Of a DNA stretch of 12,703 nucleotides, positions 1 to 5,840 are shown in pieces. The first letter of the stretch is position 1. Every line of letters starts with the position of its first letter. The translations under genes and the position numbers were made by a program. The stretch is taken from positions 1-12,703 of the forward strand of contig DNUI01000257.1 in the NCBI GenBank assembly GCA_003508565.1, in the 5' to 3' direction. This DNA is from Syntrophaceae bacterium. GTDB taxonomy: Bacteria > Desulfobacterota > Syntrophia > Syntrophales > UBA2185. The notes beneath the pieces were generated by a model, which saw only the letters and a list, made by a program, of their open reading frames with translations, ran no database searches and had not been told where the DNA came from.

Positions 1-31
1 TCGGAATCTTGAGAGTATACATCAGTTTCTT

Positions 32-382
32 TTAATGTCCTGACCGATTTTGAATTATTAACTTCAATCCGCCCTTTTCCATTAAGTCGACTACTTCTTT
101 GTGGCCCCTTCTCGCCAGGTCTGGGTCAGGATATTCTTTCATATAATAAAAATGGTCTTCATCACGCTTCCCATTTTTATCACACTTATAGACACGGGTT
201 ATATATTGCTTTGGCGGGACAGAATTTATTATTATGCTGTTGTAGAGTGGATCAGACTTATCTTGCCAAACCCGTGTTGTCAATACACAGTAATAGTCCC
301 AAGGCCACCACCTTGCTACGATTGTACAATCAACCTGCGGGAGTTCCGGCCATAGAGTATCAAGAACCCAACGTGCATTCAT
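32..382 (-). CDS. Hypothetical protein, Trp/Tyr-rich
   Basis: I do not recognise this protein of about 116 residues. It is rich in aromatic residues near the N terminus (a WWPW cluster followed by DYY) and has a charged C-terminal half (GKRDEDHFYY, then DLARRGHKEV). No signal peptide or membrane segment is visible, so it is probably a small soluble cytoplasmic protein. The frame can open at a TTG at 391 or an ATG at 382; the AGG upstream is only 2 nt from the TTG but about 11 nt from the ATG, so I chose the ATG. It lies downstream of csp in the same direction, but the csp terminator separates them, so it is probably transcribed on its own. A TATACT box sits about 30 nt upstream, with no clear -35. 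It could be a non-conserved or recently acquired gene. Confidence 0.5.
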   Translation of the reverse strand: MNARWVLDTLWPELPQVDCTIVARWWPWDYYCVLTTRVWQDKSDPLYNSIIINSVPPKQYITRVYKCDKNGKRDEDHFYYMKEYPDPDLARRGHKEVVDLMEKGGLKLIIQNRSGH

Positions 383-424
383 AATTTTCAAGACCTATGA
401 ATTAAATAGTATATAAAGTACAAT

Positions 425-470
425 AAAAAAAGGCGCTCCAGCACATGGTAAACCATATAGGAGCGCCTCT
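425..470 (-). terminator. Intrinsic terminator of csp
   Basis: An 8-bp perfect GC-rich stem (GGCGCTCC at 432-439 with GGAGCGCC at 460-467) is followed on the minus strand by a run of seven Ts. It lies about 20 nt after the csp stop codon. The loop itself contains a smaller inverted repeat (ATGGT/ACCAT). Confidence 0.9.
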
Positions 471-488
471 TCCTTTCCGATTATGAAT

Positions 489-689
489 TTATAAAATTTT
501 CACGTTTGCCGCTGCAGGGCCTTTTGCACCCTGTGCAACATCGAAACTGACACGCTGGCCTTCATTTAACGTTTTAAAACCTTCAGCCTGAATAGCACTG
601 TGATGAACAAATACATCACCACCTTCATCCTTTTCAATGAATCCGAAGCCTTTATGTTCATTAAACCACTTTACTTTACCTTCTGACAT
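489..689 (-). CDS. csp: Cold-shock protein (CspA family)
   Basis: A 66-residue single cold-shock domain, a five-stranded OB fold that binds single-stranded RNA and DNA and melts RNA secondary structure. Both nucleic-acid-binding motifs are intact: RNP1 KGFGFI at residues 13-18 and RNP2 VFVHHS at 26-31, preceded by the usual KVKWFN at 5-10. It ends in the typical AAANV stretch. An in-frame ATG three codons upstream (698) is unlikely because it abuts the AGGAGG; the ATG at 689 is 9 nt from it, a good spacing. The gene is monocistronic, with its own promoter, a leader of about 130 nt containing a hairpin, and a terminator. Family members act as RNA chaperones and, in E. coli, as transcription antiterminators. 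Which Csp paralogue this is, and whether it is cold-induced, cannot be told from sequence. Confidence 0.97.
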   Translation of the reverse strand: MSEGKVKWFNEHKGFGFIEKDEGGDVFVHHSAIQAEGFKTLNEGQRVSFDVAQGAKGPAAANVKIL

Positions 690-751
690 CGCTTTCATCC
701 TCCTTTCTCAAAATTTTACTAAGTCGGATTGCCACTATGACAGAAAGAAAA

Positions 752-781
752 GGCCGCCAAGATTTAACAAGCTTGGCGGCC
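752..781 (-). terminator. Terminator-like hairpin in the csp leader (putative attenuator)
   Basis: A perfect 10-bp stem, GGCCGCCAAG paired with CTTGGCGGCC around a 10-nt loop, is followed on the minus strand by TTTTCTTTCTG. It lies about 40-70 nt after the predicted csp transcription start and about 60 nt before the csp start codon. No minus-strand gene precedes it that would need a terminator, so I read it as a terminator or attenuator inside the csp leader, or as the end of a short RNA of about 70 nt. Confidence 0.75.
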
Positions 782-826
782 ATCTTTGCACTTCAAAATG
801 TTTTATCCAAACTTATATCGATTGCT

Positions 827-855
827 ATACTATGGTGCCCTTGAACGGAAGTCAA
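827..855 (-). promoter_or_regulatory. Putative sigma70-type promoter of csp
   Basis: On the minus strand TTGACT (850-855) is separated by 17 bp from TAGTAT (827-832), five and four matches to consensus with ideal spacing. Transcription would start near 820, giving a csp leader of about 130 nt. The flanking sequence is AT-rich upstream. Confidence 0.6.
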
Positions 856-944
856 GAATTATTATTTAATTATTTCAACAATTTTTTCTTCGATTTTAAG
901 ATCAGCGTCCATATAGGGAGCATGGCTCCTGTGGCACCTTCTCC

Positions 945-972
945 TTGACACAGGATCATTTTGCCCTATACT
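945..972 (+). promoter_or_regulatory. Putative sigma70-type promoter of the AAA+ ATPase gene
   Basis: TTGACA (945-950) is a perfect -35 box; after 16 bp comes TATACT (967-972), five of six matches. The start codon of the ATPase gene is about 85 nt downstream of the expected transcription start, preceded by AAGGTGA. Confidence 0.7.
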
Positions 973-1063
973 TGAACAATCAAAAAGCAAGTGACTGGAA
1001 AAATATGATAAATTTCCGAGATTAATCCGGCAAAAATGTCAGGACCTTGTGAGAAGGTGAATC

Positions 1064-2146
1064 ATGAACGAAGACTTAACAGAGAAACTGTCACCCGAGT
1101 CGTGCGCGAGTAAAATATTTGAAATAAGCGGCACGAAATTTGACATTGATGCTGCCACCGACCTCTGGCCGAGAATTTTGCAGCACAAATGGCTCATGTC
1201 TGAAAAGCTTGGTCGGGATGTAGGATTGCGGGTTGCGTGCATCGATTTTCTCGAAAATATAGAGCAAGCCTGTGAGGAATACCTTGCCTATAAACGAAAG
1301 GACATCCTGAATGAGATGGGGGCTCAGACCAGCAGAAAAGAAATATGGGATACTATCTCCGATTCACAGCCGCCAAAACAGTTGGTTCAGAGGAAAATAA
1401 TACTTCCCCTGACAGAACGGGATCTTTCGAAAAAGCATGGGGTTGTTCCTCCCAAAACTATTATTTTCTTTGGACCTCCCGGTACGGGAAAAACTCATTT
1501 TGCCAGAGCTATAGCCGGGGCTCTTTCCTGGTGGTTCATTGAAATTGCTCCAAGCATGCTGATGGTTGACGGAACCGAAAGGGTGGGGGCTAATCTGCGC
1601 TTGATAATGGAAAAGGCGCGAAATCTGGAAGAAGCTGTCATCTTTATCGATGAGTTTGAAGAGATCGCAGGCAGCCGAGACGAGGCGAGCCGAATTGATA
1701 AGTCTATAACCAATGAATTTCTCAAGCAGGTGCCGCTGCTCAAAAACCAGGGGAACAATATCCTTCTCATTTGCGCTACCAATTACATCAGGCAGCTGGA
1801 TACCGCACTCCTTCGCCCGGGAAGATTTGATTGTATTATTCCTGTGGGGGGATTGAACGAGGATGAGAGAAAAACTATTCTTGAATACTACCTCTCCAGG
1901 CTTCATACGGGTGAAATCGACCTTGACCGTATCATAAAGATGACATCTCAATTTACACCGGCTGATATGGAATATCTCTTCCAACAGGTCGCGCAGTTTG
2001 CCTTTGAACAGGAACTTGCCACGAAGCATGATTATCTGGTATCTACGGAAACCATTTTTGAGATTATACCAAAAATCCGTCCGTCTCTAACCAATGAAAT
2101 CATCGAAGAGTTTGAAAAAGACAGCATCACCTATTCCCGCGTTTGA
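1064..2146 (+). CDS. AAA+ ATPase, classical AAA clade (CDC48/FtsH-like core)
   Basis: A 360-residue protein with one AAA module. Walker A GPPGTGKT is at 137-144, Walker B VIFIDE at 192-197, sensor-1 Asn at 240 in CATNY, and the second region of homology with both arginine-finger candidates (R251 and R254 in LLRPGRFD). These mark the classical AAA clade (unfoldase/remodelling ATPases such as CDC48 or FtsH), not DnaA or NtrC types. A helical lid follows (PADMEYLFQQ near 305). The first 110 or so residues match no domain I know and may recruit a substrate. There is no transmembrane segment and no zinc protease motif (HEXXH), so it is not FtsH. The ATG at 1064 has an AAGGTGA at good spacing. Substrate and role are unknown. 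Downstream the same frame may continue as a broken extension. Confidence 0.93.
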   Translation: MNEDLTEKLSPESCASKIFEISGTKFDIDAATDLWPRILQHKWLMSEKLGRDVGLRVACIDFLENIEQACEEYLAYKRKDILNEMGAQTSRKEIWDTISDSQPPKQLVQRKIILPLTERDLSKKHGVVPPKTIIFFGPPGTGKTHFARAIAGALSWWFIEIAPSMLMVDGTERVGANLRLIMEKARNLEEAVIFIDEFEEIAGSRDEASRIDKSITNEFLKQVPLLKNQGNNILLICATNYIRQLDTALLRPGRFDCIIPVGGLNEDERKTILEYYLSRLHTGEIDLDRIIKMTSQFTPADMEYLFQQVAQFAFEQELATKHDYLVSTETIFEIIPKIRPSLTNEIIEEFEKDSITYSRV

Positions 2147-2538
2147 AAGGCGAAGCTCTCTCACTATAACTTCCATGGAATCGATACGAGAGATCAAAAT
2201 CAGGATATCTGGGATGTAAAAACATATGTCCCTTCACCGGACCGGTGCATTAGTTATGGATAGCCGGATTTCCACGCTCTTTATCGTTATACTCCCCGGC
2301 AACAAAGCGATTTTAATCAAACGGCCGCACATTTTTTTATTGTTGCACCTGTAAAGCATGAGAATCAGTACCAGGGGCAATATAATGATTACCGATTGCA
2401 TCGAATTATCTTGACTTTTCTAAAATTGAGCATACGATAAACATAGACTATGTAATAGACGTCACTGAAAGAGTTGATGAGCCTTCTTCCCATATAGGGA
2501 ACCCAAAGATAGTATTGAAGCCCTGTCCATTACAATGA
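2147..2538 (+). pseudogene. Possible decayed coding sequence in frame with the AAA+ gene
   Basis: There is no intact gene in the 474 bp between the ATPase and the next gene. Past the TGA at 2144 the same frame stays open for 38 codons to a TAG at 2261, then 58 codons to a TAA at 2438. It reads like soluble protein (NFHGIDTRDQNQDIWDVKTY, later QYQGQYNDYRLHRI). Around 2389-2437 the protein-like reading appears to move to another frame (SKIEHTINIDYVIDVTERVD) that stays open to 2536, inside the terminator. This fits an eroded C-terminal extension or an eroded separate gene. I recognise no family. The open lengths alone could arise by chance, so this is tentative. Confidence 0.35.
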
Positions 2539-2557
2539 GACAGGGCTTTTCGTTTTT
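2518..2557 (+). terminator. Strong intrinsic terminator
   Basis: A perfect 10-bp stem, AAGCCCTGTC with GACAGGGCTT around an 11-nt loop, is followed by TTCGTTTTT. It lies about 370 nt after the AAA+ stop codon and before the next plus-strand unit. That distance suggests the ATPase transcript once carried, or still carries, additional sequence. Confidence 0.88.
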
Positions 2558-2587
2558 AGATGATGATGTATCAAGGAAAAATGGGAT

Positions 2588-2593
2588 TATAAT
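2588..2593 (+). promoter_or_regulatory. Possible -10 box of the 2621-3955 operon
   Basis: A perfect TATAAT lies 27 bp upstream of the ATG at 2621 and just after the terminator of the preceding unit. No good -35 box is found 16-18 bp upstream (GATGTA is the best), so an activator or an extended contact may be needed. The call rests mainly on the -10 match and position. Confidence 0.45.
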
Positions 2594-2620
2594 AAATGAT
2601 TTTAGAAACGGGGAAACACA

Positions 2621-2926
2621 ATGAATATACACCTGATCGAACAGTTGAATAATTTTGTAAAGTTGCAGGATAATTTATGGGAAAGCGGATGGTGGCAACT
2701 CGAAGAAAGTAAAGCTCAACAACTAGTCGGAGGTGAAATTTATTTTCATAAAAAACAACAAGAGCCGTCTTTTTATGGGGGAACCATACTAGGATATCGA
2801 ATCGAGCAAGATGGAGAACATCAGGGAAAGATTGTATTCAAACTCCAACATAAGCAATCATGCAGAAATGTGAGAACAGATAAGCATGGGTGGTCTAAAA
2901 AGCTGAAAATAGTTAGCCATGACTGA
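2621..2926 (+). CDS. Hypothetical protein, 101 residues
   Basis: A small soluble protein that I cannot assign to a function. It starts with an amphipathic helix-like segment (HLIEQLNNFVKLQDNLWESG) and continues as a beta-rich, glycine-containing core: LVGGEIYFHKKQ, EPSFYGGTILGYR, then GKIVFKL. It ends with a basic tail. The alternating pattern and conserved-looking GG and H residues suggest a real, folded family rather than a random frame. A GGGGA precedes the ATG by about 6 nt. It is first in an apparent three-gene operon: its stop overlaps the start of the next gene by 8 bp, so their translation is probably coupled. There is no catalytic motif or membrane segment. Confidence 0.7.
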   Translation: MNIHLIEQLNNFVKLQDNLWESGWWQLEESKAQQLVGGEIYFHKKQQEPSFYGGTILGYRIEQDGEHQGKIVFKLQHKQSCRNVRTDKHGWSKKLKIVSHD

Positions 2927-3275
2927 AGATCTCCTTGATTACTGGCTCCGGATTATAAGGCCGCTTTTCCCGACGAATGCGTGGATTGCTTCGCGCCTTT
3001 CGGAAGGCGATCATGTTATAGAAATCGACTGGAGACTTGAAAACGATCCGCACCAACCCAGCAAACGCTCCAGGAAGATTCAGATAACCATCCAGGAGGA
3101 AGCCATAGACGATTATCTCGATAAGAACAAGGGCGAACGGGAATTATCTGACATAAAAATGAAAAAATGGATTTCAGAACGGTACAACCAGTTCGACCCT
3201 GATCACGATGCCCATACATCAAGGTCTGTATCTACGGATAAATGGCGTATCTCCAGGGATGTGCTCAGTTCATGA
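2919..3275 (+). CDS. Hypothetical protein, 118 residues, coupled to the preceding gene
   Basis: Unrecognised acidic, soluble protein. It opens with a Trp-containing helix (DLLDYWLRIIRPLF), followed by a strand-rich segment (DHVIEIDWRL, then RKIQITIQEEAIDDYL) and a charged C terminus rich in Asp, Arg and Ser. The ATG sits inside the end of the upstream gene (8-bp overlap) and has no good ribosome-binding site of its own, which suggests translational coupling and a shared task or complex with the 101-residue protein. The acyltransferase gene starts 20 nt after its stop. I see no toxin, antitoxin or nuclease motif. The frame choice is supported by the tight gene packing; function is unknown. Confidence 0.65.
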   Translation: MTEDLLDYWLRIIRPLFPTNAWIASRLSEGDHVIEIDWRLENDPHQPSKRSRKIQITIQEEAIDDYLDKNKGERELSDIKMKKWISERYNQFDPDHDAHTSRSVSTDKWRISRDVLSS

Positions 3276-3295
3276 AGGCGTAGGAAATCACCTCA

Positions 3296-3955
3296 ATGAC
3301 CTCTACATTAAAAAATATCGTAACGGCGAAATGGTTCCACTCTTTCCTGTACCGGTTTATCCGTCTCTACAGTGCAACATTCAAAATGAAGATTGAGAAT
3401 GAGAAGGAATGGATGGACTATTTGAGAAGCGGTGGACGGGTTCTTTTGTGCACCTGGCATCAGCATTTCTTCGCCGCGATTCGTCATTTTCAGAATTACA
3501 GAGACTTAAAGCCCGCCTTGATGATCAGTAAAAGCTCCGATGGTGAGATCATCGCCGGCGTAGCCGAAAAAAGCGGCTGGCACACGGTGCGAGGTTCTTC
3601 CTCACGGGGCGGAAAAGAAGCCTTGAAGCAAATGATCGATCATTTAAGCCGAACGAGATTGGCGGCCCACATCGTTGACGGCCCGAAGGGACCAGCCGGA
3701 ATTGTAAAGGCGGGGGCGATTCAGTTGGCACACACCGCCGATGCGGCAATTATCCCTTTCTATGTTTCAGCCGATAGGGCATGGTATTTCAACAGTTGGG
3801 ACAGTTTTTTCCTTCCGAAACCTTTCGCCAGAATACTGATCTCTTTTGGAGAGATGATTAAATTTACGCCGGTGGAAGACTCTGATACATTTGAAAGTCA
3901 AAGGCTTTACCTTGAGAAGATTATGCTTCCGGAGTTGAGCATTAAGCCTGATTAG
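3296..3955 (+). CDS. DUF374-type lysophospholipid acyltransferase-like protein
   Basis: A 219-residue protein of the LPLAT superfamily, DUF374 branch, whose members resemble enzymes moving acyl chains onto lipid A or lysophospholipids at the inner membrane. Visible hallmarks are the TWHQHFF segment at 53-59, which takes the place of the usual HX4D active site; SKSSDGE with GW and RGSSSRGG after it; and DGPKGP at 128-133, followed by KAGAIQLA. The N-terminal 30 residues are basic and aromatic (FHSFLYRFIRLY) and could bind the membrane as an amphipathic helix, without a clear transmembrane span. Length is normal for the family. An AGGA lies 10 nt before the ATG. It ends the operon of two unknown genes; their link to lipid metabolism is only inferred from position. 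The exact acyl donor and acceptor cannot be told. Confidence 0.88.
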   Translation: MTSTLKNIVTAKWFHSFLYRFIRLYSATFKMKIENEKEWMDYLRSGGRVLLCTWHQHFFAAIRHFQNYRDLKPALMISKSSDGEIIAGVAEKSGWHTVRGSSSRGGKEALKQMIDHLSRTRLAAHIVDGPKGPAGIVKAGAIQLAHTADAAIIPFYVSADRAWYFNSWDSFFLPKPFARILISFGEMIKFTPVEDSDTFESQRLYLEKIMLPELSIKPD

Positions 3956-4015
3956 AAATCAGCATTCCCCTTCCCTTTACATTACCAGATGACACCCGCC
4001 CGTTAAGGGTCTGCT

Positions 4016-4041
4016 GAAAAGCGGCACGCTCAGCGCGTGCT
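4016..4041 (-). terminator. Weak terminator-like hairpin at the rhlE stop codon
   Basis: GCACGC (4024-4029) and GCGTGC (4035-4040) pair around a 5-nt loop that contains part of the rhlE stop codon. On the minus strand the stem is followed by CGCTTTTC. The T run is short and the stem is only 6 bp, so termination may be weak. No better signal lies between the convergent acyltransferase and helicase genes. Confidence 0.4.
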
Positions 4042-5376
4042 GTGGGACCGGCGCGATTTCAGTTGGGGCGAACCAGCGTGAAACGGAAAGTGAGAAAGAT
4101 CCCTCCGTCCTCTCCCCGCGCCTGAACCGGGCCGCGAAACCGGTGAGGAAGAGCGGGTATTTCTTGGCGGAGATTGTTGCGTATCGTTTGTTGATCCCGG
4201 TCGCGTCCTGGAGTGCTGCGAGCGGCTTGATCCCTTGCCGGCTGCCGGCGCGGGTATCGTGTAGTCGAAATTCGCCAATATCCGCCTTTCCAGCTTTTCA
4301 CCAAGAACATTCTCGATTGTCCACACGAAAGCCCTGTCCGGGCGCGTCACAAAGGTGAATGCATCCCCGTTTCTGGTAGCCCTGCCAGTGCGTCCGATGC
4401 GGTGTGTGTAAGCATCGACCGTGTCGGGCATGTCATAATTGATCACGTGCGATATCTGGGATACATCGATGCCGCGGGCGGCAATATCGGTGGCCACGAG
4501 GACCTGGTATTTCCCGCTACGAAAACCGTTGAGGGCCTCCTGCCGCTTGTTCTGGGGCAGATCGCCCTGCAGCGAGGTCACAAGAAACCCGGATTTTTTC
4601 ATCTGCTTCGCCAGGCGGGTCGCGCGGTCCTTGGTGCGCGTAAAGACGAGCACCGACGCCATGTCCGTGCAGTCCAGAATCTTCATCAAAAGAGATGTCT
4701 TAAGGTGCTGATCGACGGGATAAATTGCATGGGAAACCGTGGATATCGGAACCGCATCGCCGACCTTCACGGTGACAGGATTGCGCAGGATACTCTCTGC
4801 CAGGTCCCGGACATCATCGGGCATGGTAGCTGAAAAAAGAAGCGTCTGCCGTTCAACGGGCAGGCGCTTCAGGATATTCCGGATATCAGGCAGAAAGCCC
4901 ATGTCGAACATACGGTCTGCCTCGTCCAGGACAAGCACTTCAACACGCCCTAAATCGATCACGCCTTTATCCATAAGATCGATCAGACGTCCGGGGCAGG
5001 CCACAACAATTTCCGCACCGCTGCGTAGCTTGCTGATCTGGGGATTCTGGTTCACGCCTCCATAGATTGTGACGCTCTTCAGTTTCGTATATCGGCCCAG
5101 CTGACGGATGGCCTCATGTGTCTGTTCTGCCAGTTCTCTCGTCGGTGCCATAATGAGCGCCCGGACATGCTTCCGCGGCCCGTCCATCAGTCGCTGGAGG
5201 ATAGGAAGCACGAAGGCGGCGGTTTTCCCCGTTCCGGTCTGTGCCTGTCCCATGACATCCCGGCTCTTGAGAATGGGCGGTATTGCTTGTATTTGAATCG
5301 GTGTGGGCGCTTCGTAACCGAGGTCCCTTATGCCTGATTCTATGTGGGGGTGTAGATTAAACGACTTGAAATTCAT
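4030..5376 (-). CDS. rhlE: ATP-dependent DEAD-box RNA helicase, RhlE type
   Basis: A 448-residue RNA helicase that unwinds short RNA duplexes in ribosome assembly and mRNA turnover. Motifs are complete: Q motif PTPIQ 24-28, Walker A AQTGTGKT 45-52, Ia PTREL 78-82, DEAD 151-154, SAT 182-184, ATDIAARGID 295-304 and HRIGRTGR 325-332. After about residue 380 comes a low-complexity basic tail of Ser, Arg, Pro and Gly, typical of RhlE-like helicases and probably RNA-binding. I chose the ATG at 5376, with AAGGA 6 nt upstream; an ATG at 5409 in the same frame adds 11 residues with no ribosome-binding site. The gene is visibly more GC-rich than its neighbours. It is convergent with the acyltransferase gene and has a leader of about 250 nt containing an intrinsic terminator, which suggests attenuated expression. 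Confidence 0.96.
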   Translation of the reverse strand: MNFKSFNLHPHIESGIRDLGYEAPTPIQIQAIPPILKSRDVMGQAQTGTGKTAAFVLPILQRLMDGPRKHVRALIMAPTRELAEQTHEAIRQLGRYTKLKSVTIYGGVNQNPQISKLRSGAEIVVACPGRLIDLMDKGVIDLGRVEVLVLDEADRMFDMGFLPDIRNILKRLPVERQTLLFSATMPDDVRDLAESILRNPVTVKVGDAVPISTVSHAIYPVDQHLKTSLLMKILDCTDMASVLVFTRTKDRATRLAKQMKKSGFLVTSLQGDLPQNKRQEALNGFRSGKYQVLVATDIAARGIDVSQISHVINYDMPDTVDAYTHRIGRTGRATRNGDAFTFVTRPDRAFVWTIENVLGEKLERRILANFDYTIPAPAAGKGSSRSQHSRTRPGSTNDTQQSPPRNTRSSSPVSRPGSGAGRGRRDLSHFPFHAGSPQLKSRRSHSTR

Positions 5377-5445
5377 AGTTATTCCTTTTTCTCTTAATTG
5401 GCCGGGCATAACCCTGACCCTTACGCTACTGGAGCGTTCATTGTA

Positions 5446-5517
5446 TTATTGATGTTCAGGAGGATGCCAGGGCTCATCCGATGTCCGCGGATCGTCGTGA
5501 TGTATCGTCTTATCCAT
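5446..5517 (-). CDS. Possible 23-residue peptide in the rhlE leader
   Basis: A short frame starting at ATG 5517 is preceded by GAGGTGA about 9 nt upstream, a good ribosome-binding site. The peptide is polar, rich in His, Asp and Pro (starts MDKTIHHDD, ends HPPEHQ). It lies between the leader terminator and rhlE, so it could be a leader peptide. It is too short for codon statistics and may be chance. Confidence 0.22.
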   Translation of the reverse strand: MDKTIHHDDPRTSDEPWHPPEHQ

Positions 5518-5573
5518 CTTGCCCTGTCACCTCTTCATTTTTTCTCCGGTTTTTCGCATGCGTTCACGTTCTT

Positions 5574-5610
5574 AAAAAAAATCCCCAGCAGCCTGTAACA
5601 GGCTCTGAGG
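5574..5610 (-). terminator. Intrinsic terminator in the rhlE leader (putative attenuator)
   Basis: On the minus strand, AGCCTG-TTA-CAGGCT, extended by CAG/CTG and a CC/GG pair across a single bulged base, is followed by ATTTTTTTT. It is one of the strongest terminators in the window. It starts only about 20 nt after the expected start site of the promoter at 5637-5665, so that promoter would make an RNA of about 55-60 nt unless polymerase reads through to rhlE. It could also end comM readthrough transcripts. Confidence 0.85.
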
Positions 5611-5636
5611 ACACATGAACCAAAACCAGTTGCATT

Positions 5637-5665
5637 ACTATAAGCTTCTCTTGCACTTATGTCAA
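5637..5665 (-). promoter_or_regulatory. Near-consensus sigma70-type promoter upstream of rhlE
   Basis: On the minus strand TTGACA (5660-5665), 17 bp, TATAGT (5637-5642): a perfect -35 box, five of six in the -10 box, ideal spacing. Transcription would begin near 5630, about 250 nt before rhlE and directly before the intrinsic terminator at 5574-5610. Confidence 0.8.
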
Positions 5666-5840
5666 GGATTAATGCGAAGGGCCGCTTTTAACGGGTCAGC
5701 TTGACGTTTTGGCTTAATAAGACTGACGACTACCGAACTCATATATTGCTCGACAAGGAGACAATAAGAAAACGTGTCTACTGTTTAACTTTAAGTAAAT
5801 GATCGAATGTGCAATCATGGTATGATGCATCTTTTTTACA

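Larger units (their letters stand above)
690..1063. other. Divergent csp / AAA+ ATPase intergenic region
   Basis: This 374-bp region carries regulatory signals and no convincing gene. On the minus strand are the csp promoter, leader hairpin and ribosome-binding site. On the plus strand is the promoter of the AAA+ ATPase gene. An inverted repeat (GGAGC-ATG-GCTCC, 917-929) lies 16 bp upstream of the plus-strand -35 box and could be an operator. A second (CTTGA-N7-TCAAG, 840-856) covers the csp -35 box. Confidence 0.6.
5377..5840. other. Intergenic region between rhlE and comM
   Basis: This 464-bp gap holds the rhlE ribosome-binding site, one small possible frame, an intrinsic terminator and a promoter (listed separately), all on the minus strand. 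The rest (5666-5840), just after the comM stop, shows nothing I can support: no good comM terminator, only the short repeat ATGAT/ATCAT near 5800. Confidence 0.6.

Noticed and set aside
690..698. Upstream ATG giving a csp product three residues longer
   Set aside because: It directly follows the AGGAGG, leaving no spacing for the ribosome; the ATG at 689 is properly spaced and matches the family start.
637..948. Plus-strand open frame of 103 codons across the csp start and its leader
   Set aside because: It runs antisense through csp, its promoter and the leader hairpin, has no ribosome-binding site and reads as low-complexity Phe/Asn-rich sequence.
1364..2029. Minus-strand open frame of 221 codons inside the AAA+ gene
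   Set aside because: It is fully antisense to a gene with all AAA motifs, and its translation shows no domain or plausible start signal.
2144..2263. Recoding of TGA (selenocysteine) or TAG (pyrrolysine) to extend the AAA+ ATPase
   Set aside because: A third stop of the remaining type and an apparent frameshift follow, and no selenocysteine-type stem-loop is evident after the TGA; decay is the simpler explanation.
4059..4310. Frameshift of the RhlE C terminus into a neighbouring minus-strand frame
   Set aside because: The main frame stays open and gives a basic Ser/Arg/Gly/Pro tail typical of the family; the alternative frame has no recognisable end.
5564..5635. Leader-peptide frame (MQLVLVHV...) running through the rhlE leader terminator
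   Set aside because: Its ATG lies at or upstream of the expected transcription start and has no ribosome-binding site, so a translation-based attenuation of the trp type is not supported.
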